Below, piece after piece: positions 17,801 to 26,365 of a stretch of 64,000 nt of DNA (positions are counted from its first letter, which is position 1; the number at the start of each line of letters is the position of its first letter). Under the pieces are notes generated by a model that saw nothing but the letters and a program-made list of their open reading frames with translations, ran no database searches and was not told the origin of the DNA. The translations under genes and the position numbers were made by a program. The stretch is from the NCBI RefSeq assembly GCF_014649375.1, contig NZ_BMSX01000008.1, positions 62,001-126,000 on the forward strand, written 5' to 3'. The DNA comes from Streptomyces aurantiogriseus (GTDB taxonomy: Bacteria > Actinomycetota > Actinomycetes > Streptomycetales > Streptomycetaceae).

Positions 17801-18577
17801 ATGGCATCGGCAAGTGGCCTGCGTGGCCACGGAGTTGGCTGTTTCCTCGCGGTCGCCTCGGCGTCCGCCTTGCTGCTCCCGGCCTCGCCGGCGGCAGCCG
17901 CGGGCGGGTCGGCGACGGGCCCGGAGGGGCAGAAACTCACCGTGTCCAAGTCGTCCGGGCTGACCCCGGCGGGCGAGACGGTCAGCGTGACCGGCTCCGG
18001 CTACAACACCGAGAAGGGCGTCTACGTCGCCTTCTGTGTCGACAACGGTGCCGGCAAGACGCCCACGCCCTGCGTCGGCGGCGTCGACATGTCCGGCGAG
18101 TCCGGCGCGTCCGTGTGGGTCTCCTCCAACCCGCCCTCCTACGGCGAGGGGCTGGCGAAGCCCTACGGCGGCAGCGCGCACAAGGGCACCTTCAGTGTCC
18201 GGATCAAGGTGCGCGCCAAGGACGCCAACACCGACTGCACCGCCGCCGGGGTGACCTGCGCCGTCATCACGCGCAACGACCACACCCGGGGCGGGGACCA
18301 GACCCAGACGGTCCGCATTCCCGTGACGTTCGGGGCCGCGGGAGGCGTGTCGAGCGGCTCCGGTCCCGCGTCGGCGACGCCGAGCGCGACCGCCGGGGCG
18401 GGCACGACCGGCGGCAGTGGCACCGGTACGACCAAGAGCTCCGACACGGCCGCCGACGGCTCCATGGCGAGCACCGGATCCGACCTCGCGCTGCCCCTCG
18501 GGCTCACCGCGGCCGGGCTGGTCGCGGCCGGTTCCGGAACCTGGTTCTGGGCGCGCCGACGCCGTACCGCCGTTTGA
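17801..18577 (+). CDS. Secreted wall-anchored protein with four-cysteine neocarzinostatin-like beta domain
   Basis: 258 residues. Signal peptide to about residue 33 (ending PASPAAAA). One beta-sandwich domain at about 40-178 begins GPEGQKLTVS, has VSVTGSGYNTEKGVYVAFC, PTPCVGGVDMSG, a later CAVITRNDHTRGGDQ and ends IPVTF; its four Cys probably form two disulfides. A Ser/Thr/Gly linker precedes MASTG (222-226), a hydrophobic helix and RRRR, which is a class E sortase signal of the LAXTG type with Met for Leu. The fold call is my inference. Expected role: an iron-regulated surface protein, perhaps haem relay. Confidence 0.8.
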   Translation: MASASGLRGHGVGCFLAVASASALLLPASPAAAAGGSATGPEGQKLTVSKSSGLTPAGETVSVTGSGYNTEKGVYVAFCVDNGAGKTPTPCVGGVDMSGESGASVWVSSNPPSYGEGLAKPYGGSAHKGTFSVRIKVRAKDANTDCTAAGVTCAVITRNDHTRGGDQTQTVRIPVTFGAAGGVSSGSGPASATPSATAGAGTTGGSGTGTTKSSDTAADGSMASTGSDLALPLGLTAAGLVAAGSGTWFWARRRRTAV

Positions 18578-18622
18578 CCGCCCGAGCTGATGCGACCTCA
18601 CATCTCAGAGGGAGAACAGAAG

Positions 18623-19564
18623 ATGGCCAAGAAGACGGCTCAGAGACCCGGCGCCGTCGCCCTGGCGGCCGGCGCCCTGTTCGCGCTGTGCTGTCCGGCT
18701 GCGGCGGTCGCGCAGGACCGGCCCGAGGGGGAGGCGCTGCCGAGCGAGGTGTCCGGGGGGAATGTGAACTGGTCGGCTTCCGGGGGAGAGTTGACCGGCC
18801 GGGGCGTCTCGCTCGGGGTGACCGCGCCCGCCGTACGGGCCGCGGGGGACCGTGCCTCGTTCCCGGCGCTCGGCGGCGGTGCCGACCCCGAAAGCGGCAC
18901 CGTCGACCTGGAGTTGGGCGGTGCCGCCCGCTTCGACGGCCCGGCGGACCGGCCCCTCGTCCTCGCCGGGCTGAGGCTGGAGCTGGCCGGCGAGGAGGGC
19001 GCGCTGTACGCCCGTACGGTCGTCGACGGGCGGGCGGACGAGCTGGCGCTGGCCGAGGTGACGGCCTCCGGTGCCGGGCCCGTCGTACGGACGGGTGGGG
19101 TGACCTGGACGGGGCTGCGGGCGTCTCTCACCGAGGAGGGAGCCGCGCTGCTGTCCTCCTGGAGCGGGAGTCCGTTCGTCACGGGGGATGGGCTGGGCGT
19201 GCTCGACGTGACCGCGGGGACCGCTGAGGCGGCGCCCGAGACCCCGCGGGCGTCCCCGGGCGGCGAAGAGCAGCCGCAGTCCGTCCGGCAGGAGAAACCC
19301 ACCGCCGCGGTCGCCCACACCACCCTCACCGCGGGTGCCGAACAGACCGTCACCGGCACGGGTTTCGCCCCCGGCGCCGTCGTGCTCGTCGCCATCGACG
19401 GCGACACGCGCTACCAGGCGGTGGCCGACGCCGGGGGCCGTGTCGCGCGGACCTTCCCCGTGTACACCAACGCCGCCGAGGGCGAGCACACGGTGGAACT
19501 GACCGCCGTGAGCGGTGAACAGGGGGCCGTGAGCGCCCGGTTCGGGGTCGGGGCCCCGAACTGA
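18623..19564 (+). CDS. HtaA-like secreted protein
   Basis: 313 residues. Export signal to about residue 31 (ending AAAVAQD). Residues about 40-200 resemble the HtaA domain found in corynebacterial haem-uptake proteins: VNWSASGGELTGRG, GTVDLELGGAARFDG, LELAGEEGALYARTVVDG. A second part (235-310) is an Ig-like module with TVTGTGFAPGAVVLVAIDGD. There is no wall anchor. The HtaA core has no histidine, although corynebacterial HtaA uses one for haem binding. The chosen ATG has GAGGGAGA upstream; an earlier ATG at 18590 is less good. It follows the anchored protein by 45 bp, so an operon is likely. Confidence 0.75.
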   Translation: MAKKTAQRPGAVALAAGALFALCCPAAAVAQDRPEGEALPSEVSGGNVNWSASGGELTGRGVSLGVTAPAVRAAGDRASFPALGGGADPESGTVDLELGGAARFDGPADRPLVLAGLRLELAGEEGALYARTVVDGRADELALAEVTASGAGPVVRTGGVTWTGLRASLTEEGAALLSSWSGSPFVTGDGLGVLDVTAGTAEAAPETPRASPGGEEQPQSVRQEKPTAAVAHTTLTAGAEQTVTGTGFAPGAVVLVAIDGDTRYQAVADAGGRVARTFPVYTNAAEGEHTVELTAVSGEQGAVSARFGVGAPN

Positions 19565-19593
19565 GCGGCATGTCAGGCCGTTCGCAGTCGCAG

Positions 19594-19623
19594 CGAGGAG
19601 CGGGCCGTCCGGTCCGCTCCTCG
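19594..19623 (+). terminator. Hairpin after HtaA-like gene
   Basis: CGAGGAGCGG, ten-base loop, CCGCTCCTCG; perfect 10-bp stem 29 bp after the stop codon. It closes the first iron-box transcription unit. Confidence 0.75.
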
Positions 19624-19672
19624 GCATGTCCAACTCCCTTCCGTGCAGCTCAGTTGGGCCTTTCGTAGTCCG

Positions 19673-19715
19673 TTGACAAATAACGGAAGGTCATATTTAG
19701 GTTTGCCTTACCTAA
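19673..19715 (+). promoter_or_regulatory. Promoter with overlapping iron box
   Basis: TTGACA at 19673-19678 is a perfect -35 element, with TATTTA (19694-19699) as the likely -10. The 19-bp iron box TTAGGTTTGCCTTACCTAA at 19697-19715 overlaps the -10 and the start point, so a DmdR-type repressor would block this promoter when iron is plentiful. Confidence 0.85.
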
Positions 19716-19757
19716 GTCCGGACGTCGCGTCCGGGCTCCCACAGGAAGGTCCTCGCC

Positions 19758-20294
19758 ATGAGAGTCCCCACCCCCCGCACCGTCGCCCGCGCCGGCCTCG
19801 CCGTCGCCGCCTCCGCCGCCCTCACCCTGGGCCTGGCCACCTCCGCCTCCGCCGCCACCTCGACCCGCACGATCGTCGACGGCGGCACCACCTACAACCT
19901 GTCGGTCACCGCCCCGAGCACGGCCTCCGCCGCCGGCCAGGTCATCAACGTCACCGGCTCCGGCTTCAACACCGGCCAGGGCATCTACGTCGGCCTGTGC
20001 GTGGTCGAGGGCAACCAGGGCGACACCAAGCCCACCCCCTGCCTCGGCGGCCAGGACGAGACCGGCTCGACCGGCGCCTCGCACTGGGTCAACAACATCT
20101 TCGGCGGGATGTTCGCCAACAGCTCCAAGTTCGGCACCGGCGGCACCTTCAACGTGAACATCTACGTCAAGGCCACCCTCGACGACGGCCGCGTCTGCGG
20201 TCAGGACGTCGACTGCGCCGTGGTGACGCGCGCCGACCACTTCGACAGCGGCGACCGCAAGTACGACGTGCACGTCCCGGTCACCTTCCAGTAG
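19758..20294 (+). CDS. Secreted single-domain four-cysteine (neocarzinostatin-like) protein
   Basis: 178 residues: signal peptide (to ATSASA, about 32) and one copy of the same domain as in the flanking genes, nothing else. Shared positions: TYNLSVTAPS, INVTGSGFNTGQGIYVGLC, PTPCLGGQDETGS, DCAVVTRADHFDSGD and final VHVPVTFQ. With no anchor it should be released as a soluble protein, a possible carrier that hands ligand to the anchored relatives. It has its own iron-box promoter and is followed by a hairpin, so it can be transcribed alone. Confidence 0.8.
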   Translation: MRVPTPRTVARAGLAVAASAALTLGLATSASAATSTRTIVDGGTTYNLSVTAPSTASAAGQVINVTGSGFNTGQGIYVGLCVVEGNQGDTKPTPCLGGQDETGSTGASHWVNNIFGGMFANSSKFGTGGTFNVNIYVKATLDDGRVCGQDVDCAVVTRADHFDSGDRKYDVHVPVTFQ

Positions 20295-20305
20295 CCGCCC
20301 GCCGA

Positions 20306-20332
20306 CCGGGCCCTCGCGCGTGTGGGGCCCGG
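20306..20332 (+). terminator. Hairpin after small secreted protein
   Basis: CCGGGCCC, eleven-base loop, GGGCCCGG, 11 bp after the stop codon. Read-through into the next gene is possible because no other clear promoter is seen before 20381. Confidence 0.7.
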
Positions 20333-20380
20333 CTCTCGCCACCGCGGTGCCGGGCGCACCCGACCAGTGAGGAACTCCCC

Positions 20381-23032
20381 ATGACAGCAGACGACACCGC
20401 GGTCCGGCAGCGGCCGGACCGGCCGGCCGGGCTCCGGCCGCGCGTCTCGGCCGGGCTCCGGCCGAGACGCACGCCGGTGCTGCTCGGTGCCGCCGCCCTG
20501 GTGGCCGCCGGGGCCATGGCCGTGACGGTCGGCCCGCCCGCCCAGGCCGCCGACACCCCGAGGACGGCGCTCGGCAAGAACGGCCAGAAGCTCACGGTGT
20601 CCGCCTCCGCCCACCTCGACCCCGACGGTGAGAAGCTGCGGGTCACCGGCGAGGGCTACGACGACACCAAGGGCGTCTACGTCGCCGTGTGCAAGGACAA
20701 CGGCGACAACCGCATCCCCACCCCGTGCCTCGGCGGCGCCGACCAGAGCGGCAGCAGCGGCGCCTCAGTGTGGATCATCCCCCGCAACGCCTCGGACGAG
20801 GGCGCCGGCACGGTCGCCGTCCGGTGGGGCGAGGGCGGCGTCTTCGACGTCGAGCTGAACGTCAAGGCCGAGGACGGCGGCCTCGACTGCCTGGAGGTCG
20901 CCTGCTCGGTCGTCACCCGCGTCGACCACAACGCACCCGGCGACCGTTCCCAGGACGTCCGCATCCCGCTCGGCTTCGAAGGCCAGGAGCCGGGCGACGG
21001 GGAGGACGACGGCGGCGACGGCGTGGACGTCCCGCCGGGCACCGTCAGCTACGTGCAGGCGCAGGAGAAGGAGTTCGCCACCACCGGCGCCGGCCGCCCG
21101 CTGGACCTCCTGCTGCACCCCGAATCCAAGAAGCTGTACGTCGGTTCGGACAACATCCCCGACACCTCGGACGTGGCCGAGCAGGGCCTGTACGTCCTGG
21201 ACGCCGCGAACGGCAAGGCGCTCGGCCACATCGCGCAGGCGCCCGGCGCGAACGGCGCGATGGCCGCCCGCGTGGTCCGCCGGATCGTCGCCCCCCTCCC
21301 CGGCGACGGCGTGGTCTTCCACTACCCGCTGCGCGGCATCGGCACCGCCAAGGCCGGCGACACGGTGGCGCAGGGCATCTGGGCCAACGGCACGTCGTAC
21401 ACCGGCGTCGGTCAGGACGCCGACACCTCCACCGTCCTGATCGCAGCCGGCCCCGAGCTGCGCCGTGTCGAGATCGCCACCGGCACCGTGAAGGACACGG
21501 TCACCCTCGAGGGCGGCGGCGAGCTCGGCGTCGACGCCGCCCACGGCGCCGCCTGGTCCGTCGGCACCACCGAGGGCAAGCCGGTGCTGCGCCGCGTCGA
21601 CACCAGGACCTTCGAGGTCACCGCCACGGCCGAACTCCCCGCGGACACCCTCACGTTCGTCGAACCGGACCCGGCCACCGGCAATGTCTGGGTGGGCAGC
21701 GGGACCTCCGTGCTCGTCCTCGACAAGGACGCCAAGCGGCTCACCACCGTGACGGGCGCGGACCGCCCCATGGCGGCGGCCTTCGACAAGACCACCGGGC
21801 GTGCCTTCGTGCTGCGCGAGGACCTCGACGACGGCAGCACGGACAGGACCGGATCCCTCCAGATCCTCGACAGCGCGACCGGCCGGCCGGCGGCCGCCGC
21901 GGTCGCCCTGCCGGGCAGCATCAGGGTGGGCTCCTACGCCGGCCTCGCCGTCACCCCCGGCGCCACGTCCGTCTACCTCACCAGGGCCGCGGAGAGCAAG
22001 GTCCTCCGGTACGACCTGCGCATGTCCCCCAAGGTCACGCAGTCCCCCACCGACCAGTCCGTCGCTCCCGGCGACGCGGTCACGTTCGTCGCGGCGGCCG
22101 AGGGCACTCCGGCACCGTCCGTGCGCTGGGAGGTCAGCCCGGACGGCGGCCAGACCTGGTCCGCGATCGACGGCGCGACGAAGAACGCGTACTCCTTCAC
22201 CGCGAGGGCGGCGCACGACGGCTACGCGTACCGTGCCGAGTTCAAGAACTCCGTGGGGACGACCCGCACCTCACCGATCACGCTGACCGTCACCGACGCC
22301 GGCGGTACCGGGGGCGGCACCGGCGGCGGCGACGGCGAGGAGGCCGAACCGTCCGGCACGAAGACGGTCACCGGCACCGAGGGCCAGAAGCTCACCGTCA
22401 CCCCCGTCAACCACCTCGCCACCGAGAACCAGACGCTCAAGATCACCGGTTCCGGCTACGACATGAAGAAGGGCGTCTACGTCGCCCTGTGCGTCGACAA
22501 CGGCGACGGCGAACTGCCCACCCCCTGCGTCGGCGGCGTCGACATGACCGGCGGCTCGCACAGTTCGGCGTGGATCTCCTCCAACCCGCCGGACTACGGC
22601 GAGGACCTGGCGACCCCGTACGGCGCCGGCGGCACCTTCTCGGTGGAGCTGACCGTCGACGCCAAGGACGAGTTCACCGACTGCTTCAAGGCGAAGTGCG
22701 TCCTGGCCACCCGCGCCGACCACACCCTCTCCGGCGACCGCTCCCAGGACGTGAAGGTCCCGGTCAGCTTCGTCGGCCAGGACCCGGTGGACACGGACGA
22801 CGACGGCGGCACGAGCGGCGGTACGACCGGCGGCTCGACCTCCGGCACCACGGGCGGCACGTCCACCACCGGCGGCACGACCGGCGGCAGCACCATGGGC
22901 GGTACGTCCACCACCGGCGGCAGCCTCGCCTCCACCGGCGCCACGATCGGCACGGCGGCCGGCGCGGCGCTCCTACTGACGGCAGGCGGCTGGTACGTCC
23001 ACCGCCGCGCCCGGGCGGCACGCCAGAGCTAG
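20381..23032 (+). CDS. Large wall-anchored protein: two four-cysteine domains, beta-propeller, Ig domain
   Basis: 883 residues. Export signal around 30-57 after a basic N-terminus. Domain order: four-Cys domain (about 65-205), YVTN/SMP-30-like beta-propeller (about 220-545, with LLHPESKKLYVGSDN), Ig/I-set domain (549-637, with TFVAAAEGTPAPSVRWEVS), second four-Cys domain (662-800), a Gly/Ser/Thr repeat linker able to cross the cell wall, LASTG at 849-853, a hydrophobic helix and a basic tail. The sorting signal fits class E sortases. The propeller may bind a ligand or protein between the two end domains. It is probably expressed with the preceding iron-regulated gene. Confidence 0.82.
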   Translation: MTADDTAVRQRPDRPAGLRPRVSAGLRPRRTPVLLGAAALVAAGAMAVTVGPPAQAADTPRTALGKNGQKLTVSASAHLDPDGEKLRVTGEGYDDTKGVYVAVCKDNGDNRIPTPCLGGADQSGSSGASVWIIPRNASDEGAGTVAVRWGEGGVFDVELNVKAEDGGLDCLEVACSVVTRVDHNAPGDRSQDVRIPLGFEGQEPGDGEDDGGDGVDVPPGTVSYVQAQEKEFATTGAGRPLDLLLHPESKKLYVGSDNIPDTSDVAEQGLYVLDAANGKALGHIAQAPGANGAMAARVVRRIVAPLPGDGVVFHYPLRGIGTAKAGDTVAQGIWANGTSYTGVGQDADTSTVLIAAGPELRRVEIATGTVKDTVTLEGGGELGVDAAHGAAWSVGTTEGKPVLRRVDTRTFEVTATAELPADTLTFVEPDPATGNVWVGSGTSVLVLDKDAKRLTTVTGADRPMAAAFDKTTGRAFVLREDLDDGSTDRTGSLQILDSATGRPAAAAVALPGSIRVGSYAGLAVTPGATSVYLTRAAESKVLRYDLRMSPKVTQSPTDQSVAPGDAVTFVAAAEGTPAPSVRWEVSPDGGQTWSAIDGATKNAYSFTARAAHDGYAYRAEFKNSVGTTRTSPITLTVTDAGGTGGGTGGGDGEEAEPSGTKTVTGTEGQKLTVTPVNHLATENQTLKITGSGYDMKKGVYVALCVDNGDGELPTPCVGGVDMTGGSHSSAWISSNPPDYGEDLATPYGAGGTFSVELTVDAKDEFTDCFKAKCVLATRADHTLSGDRSQDVKVPVSFVGQDPVDTDDDGGTSGGTTGGSTSGTTGGTSTTGGTTGGSTMGGTSTTGGSLASTGATIGTAAGAALLLTAGGWYVHRRARAARQS

Positions 23033-23036
23033 CTCG

Positions 23037-23088
23037 CGAACCGACCGGCCCCCGTACGGCATCCGCCGACCGGGGGCCGGTCGGTTCG
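23037..23088. terminator. 17-bp perfect stem terminator, probably bidirectional
   Basis: CGAACCGACCGGCCCCC and its exact complement GGGGGCCGGTCGGTTCG flank an 18-base loop, just after the wall-protein stop and 31 bp from the stop of the convergent MFS gene. Confidence 0.88.
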
Positions 23089-23118
23089 CAGCCGTCGGCA
23101 GCCGCCGCCAGGAACGGG

Positions 23119-24468
23119 TCAGTCGACGGCCCCCGGTGCGGCGACCCCAGCCCGACGCGGCCCCGCCGTGTCGTACGCGCCCTGGGAGGGCACGGCCGGG
23201 CCGTCCACCGGGATCTCCACCACCGGCTGCTCCGGGGCGCCCACCCGTGGCACCGCACCGCTCGGCGTACCCGGGGCCGCGGCGACCACGGCGGCCGGGG
23301 TGCCGCCCCGCCGCCGGACCGCGCCCGGCAGCAGCGGGCGCCCGCCCACGTGCAGGGCGACGGCGGTCATCGGCACGGCGACGACCAGCAGCCCGGCGCC
23401 CAGGACCAGCCCCATCACCGGGAAACCGGCCTGCGCCGACAGCACACTGCCGGTCAGCGGACCCGCCGCCGTCCCCAGCGACGAGGTGGAGCCGACCAGG
23501 ACCGCCCAGCGGCCGCGCGGGTCGAGTGCGGCGGCCAGGCCGATCAGGTACGACAGCACGATCGGGTACAGCGCGTTCCAGGCGATCTCACCGGCGGCGA
23601 AGCTCCCCGGCCCGGTCGCCGACGCGCTCACCACGACGCACCCGGCGATCAGCACGGTCCCGCCACCGATGGGCATCGCCCGCCCCAGCCGCGGCCCCAG
23701 CGCGCCCGCGCCCAGGACCCCCAGCAGCCCGGCCCCCAGCGCCACGGCGAACACCGCGCCCACGGCGGCCTCGGTGAGGTGAGCCTGCGTCAGGCCGATC
23801 CGCCCGCTGACACCCCAGAGGGAGTTCTGCACGAGGGACCAGCAGGGCATGGCGGCGGCCAGGACCAGCCCGGAGCGCAGATGGGGAAGGCGGGAGCCGG
23901 TCGTGTCGCGCCGGGACGACGTCACGGCCGTACGGCCCGGGAGACGTCCCGTCAGCGGCCATACGGCGACCGCGGTCAGCGCGATGGCGGCCAGCGGCTG
24001 CCCGTGCCCCGCGCCGAGGTGCGGGACCGTCAGATAGACGGCGCCCGCGAGCGCGGAGACCCCGAGCAGACCGAGCGTGGACGCGCGGTGCGGGTCGGGC
24101 TGGGCCGCGATCCGGGTGGCGGCCACCGTCGTGGCCGTACCGGAACCGAAGCCGCCGAGGACCGCGCCCGCGACCACCGCCGGCACGCTCCCGGCGAGGG
24201 CGGCCCCGCCGTACCCGAGCACGGCGAGCACCAGTCCGACGCGGGCCAGAGTCCGCGCCCCGATCCGCTCGACCCGCGAGGCCAGGGCGAACCCGGCCGA
24301 CGCCGAACTCAGCAGCAGCGCACTGCCGACGGCACCGGCCTGGGTGGCGGACAGCGGCAGCCCCGCGTCCAGCCGTCCGACGACGGTCGGCAGCAGATAG
24401 GGGGCGAGGTACCCGGCCGTGAAAAGGGCGACGAGGGGCCAGGGCGTGGTGGTGCGGGGGGCGAACAC
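23119..24468 (-). CDS. MFS transporter
   Basis: 449-residue integral membrane protein with about twelve hydrophobic helices. It begins MFAPRTTTPWPLVALFTAGY and keeps an MFS-like loop after helix 2 (ASRVERIGARTLARVGLVLA). A long non-membrane C-terminal tail of about 70 residues, rich in Ala, Pro and Gly, is unusual. Substrate is unknown; drug or metabolite export is the general expectation. It converges on the iron-regulated locus but has no iron box of its own, and it diverges from the glucarate dehydratase-like gene. Confidence 0.85.
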   Translation of the reverse strand: MFAPRTTTPWPLVALFTAGYLAPYLLPTVVGRLDAGLPLSATQAGAVGSALLLSSASAGFALASRVERIGARTLARVGLVLAVLGYGGAALAGSVPAVVAGAVLGGFGSGTATTVAATRIAAQPDPHRASTLGLLGVSALAGAVYLTVPHLGAGHGQPLAAIALTAVAVWPLTGRLPGRTAVTSSRRDTTGSRLPHLRSGLVLAAAMPCWSLVQNSLWGVSGRIGLTQAHLTEAAVGAVFAVALGAGLLGVLGAGALGPRLGRAMPIGGGTVLIAGCVVVSASATGPGSFAAGEIAWNALYPIVLSYLIGLAAALDPRGRWAVLVGSTSSLGTAAGPLTGSVLSAQAGFPVMGLVLGAGLLVVAVPMTAVALHVGGRPLLPGAVRRRGGTPAAVVAAAPGTPSGAVPRVGAPEQPVVEIPVDGPAVPSQGAYDTAGPRRAGVAAPGAVD

Positions 24469-24711
24469 GGGCGTTCCAGGGCGTGCGAAAGGAGCGGCTC
24501 AAAAGGGGAGATGGGGCGTCGACCGTCGACGGACAGGAACGCGCGGCCAATTTGTATCAAGCACACGGTTTCGAGCAGAAGCTCGGGTCGGGTGATGTGG
24601 ATCACTTGGCGTTTACAGCCGCGGAAGCCGGGTAAACGCGGCGGTCAACCCCACCCGCCCCCTCGGCGGGCCGCCACCCCACCCCCACCCCTCACCCGCT
24701 ATTGACGCGCC

Positions 24712-24740
24712 TTGTCCGCATACCTAACCTCCATCTACAT
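24712..24740 (+). promoter_or_regulatory. Probable promoter of the glucarate dehydratase-like gene
   Basis: TTGACG (24712-24717), 17 bases, TAACCT (24735-24740) matches a housekeeping promoter. The rest of the 302-bp divergent gap holds only a small dyad, CGAGCAGAAGCTCG (24572-24585), on the MFS side. Confidence 0.6.
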
Positions 24741-24770
24741 ACATAAACGACGTCTGTGTGGGGAGACGCT

Positions 24771-26072
24771 GTGGCCCGGACCCGCGACCTGACCATCACC
24801 GAGGTGCGGCTGACCCCGATCCTGATCGCCGACCCGCCGCTGCTGAACACCCAGGGCGTGCACCAGCCGTACACCCCCCGGCTGATCGTTGAGGTGGCGA
24901 CGGCCGACGGAACGACAGGTGTGGGGGAGACCTACGGCGACACCAAGTACCTCGACCTGGCAAGGCCGTTCGCGAACAAACTGGTCGGCCGGCAGGTCAG
25001 TGACCTGAACGGACTGTTCACCGTCGCGGACGAGGTCGCCGTGGACGCCTCCCGGGTCTCCGACCAGGTCGACGTGGGCGGCCTGCGCGGCGTCCAAACC
25101 GCCGACAAACTGCGCCTGTCCGTCCTCTCCGCCTTCGAGGTCGCCTGCCTCGACGCCCTCGGCAAGGCACTGGGCCTGCCCGTCCACGCCCTGCTCGGTG
25201 GCAAGGTGCGCGACGCGGTCGAGTACAGCGCGTACCTCTTCTACAAGTGGGCGGACCACCCCGAGGGCGTGGCCGGCGAGAAGGACGACTGGGGAGCCGC
25301 CGTCGACCCGGCCGGAGTCGTCGAGCAGGCCCGGAGGTTCACCGAGCGCCACGGCTTCACCTCCTTCAAGCTCAAGGGCGGCGTCTTCCCGCCGGACGAG
25401 GAGATCGCCGCCGTACGCGCCCTGGCCGAGGCGTTCCCCGGCCACCCCCTGCGCCTCGACCCCAACGGCGCCTGGAGCGTGGAGACTTCACTGAAGGTGG
25501 CCGAGGAACTCCGCGACGTCCTCGAGTACCTGGAGGACCCGACCCTCGGCACCCCCGGCATGGCCGAGGTCGCCGCCGCCACGGACGTACCACTCGCCAC
25601 CAACATGTGCGTGACGACGTTCGCCGAGATCAAGGAGGCCTTCACCCGGAACGCCGTCCAGGTCGTCCTCTCCGACCACCACTACTGGGGCGGCCTGCGC
25701 AACACCCAGCAACTCGCCGCGATCTGCCGCACCTTCGGCGTCGGGGTCTCCATGCACTCCAACACCCACCTGGGCATCAGCCTCGCCGCCATGACCCACG
25801 TCGCGGCCACGGTCCCCGACCTCCACCACGCCTGCGACTCCCACTACCCGTGGCAGTCGGAGGACGTCCTGACCGACCGCCTCACCTTCACCGACGGCAG
25901 GATCACCGTGCCGGACACCCCCGGCCTGGGCGTGGAACTCGACCGAGACCGCCTGCAGTTCCTCCACCAGCGCTGGCAGGACGACGACGGCACACTCCGC
26001 GACCGGGACGACGAGGCGGCGATGCGAGCAGCCCACCCCGACTGGACCACCCCACAAGTCCCCCGCTGGTGA
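24771..26072 (+). CDS. gudD: Glucarate dehydratase-family enolase-superfamily enzyme
   Basis: 433-residue mandelate-racemase-like enzyme predicted to dehydrate D-glucarate to 5-keto-4-deoxyglucarate. The barrel shows the KxK base motif in SFKLKGG, the metal ligands in LRLDPNGAW and LEDPTLG, and the late catalytic His in SMHSNTHLG. Length fits glucarate dehydratases. The GTG at 24771 (MARTRDLTIT) has GGGGAG six bases upstream; an in-frame GTG at 24756 would lie before that site. A PfkB-type kinase follows after 293 bp. The usual aldolase and dehydratase partners of glucarate breakdown are absent. Confidence 0.85.
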   Translation: MARTRDLTITEVRLTPILIADPPLLNTQGVHQPYTPRLIVEVATADGTTGVGETYGDTKYLDLARPFANKLVGRQVSDLNGLFTVADEVAVDASRVSDQVDVGGLRGVQTADKLRLSVLSAFEVACLDALGKALGLPVHALLGGKVRDAVEYSAYLFYKWADHPEGVAGEKDDWGAAVDPAGVVEQARRFTERHGFTSFKLKGGVFPPDEEIAAVRALAEAFPGHPLRLDPNGAWSVETSLKVAEELRDVLEYLEDPTLGTPGMAEVAAATDVPLATNMCVTTFAEIKEAFTRNAVQVVLSDHHYWGGLRNTQQLAAICRTFGVGVSMHSNTHLGISLAAMTHVAATVPDLHHACDSHYPWQSEDVLTDRLTFTDGRITVPDTPGLGVELDRDRLQFLHQRWQDDDGTLRDRDDEAAMRAAHPDWTTPQVPRW

Positions 26073-26317
26073 ACCACACAGGACCCGCACCCGCCGGACG
26101 GCGGGAGCGGGTCGTGGCGGTGCGGCTGGAGCCCGTCGCTCAGCTCGTCACAGCCAGGTTCAGCCATGGCAGCAGGCAGCCGTACGCCCCACACGCGACC
26201 GGCTCGCCGCACCGCCACGACCCCGAGCCACCCCCCGGCAGCAGGCGCACCGGCCACCCACCACCCGCAAGTGCGACCCGCACCCCCGCTTCCGTCACGA
26301 CGCCCGCGCGTCGTCAG

Positions 26318-26354
26318 TGACGTGGTGCACACTGGCCAGATCGGCACCACGTCA
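26318..26354. promoter_or_regulatory. Inverted repeat (operator or RNA hairpin) before the PfkB kinase gene
   Basis: TGACGTGGTGC and its exact complement GCACCACGTCA flank 15 bases. The right arm touches the AGGGAGC ribosome-binding site of the next gene, so it may be an operator or a hairpin hiding that site. The rest of the gap 26073-26317 contains no convincing gene. Confidence 0.6.
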
Positions 26355-26365
26355 GGGAGCGCACA

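Noticed and set aside
22807..22925. Gly/Ser/Thr-rich DNA repeat considered as an independent element
   Set aside because: It is in frame and encodes the wall-spanning linker before the LASTG signal.
20689..24705. 1338-codon forward open frame spanning several genes
   Set aside because: Arg/Pro-rich out-of-frame reading of the wall-protein gene and antisense of the MFS gene; no signal, motif or ribosome site.
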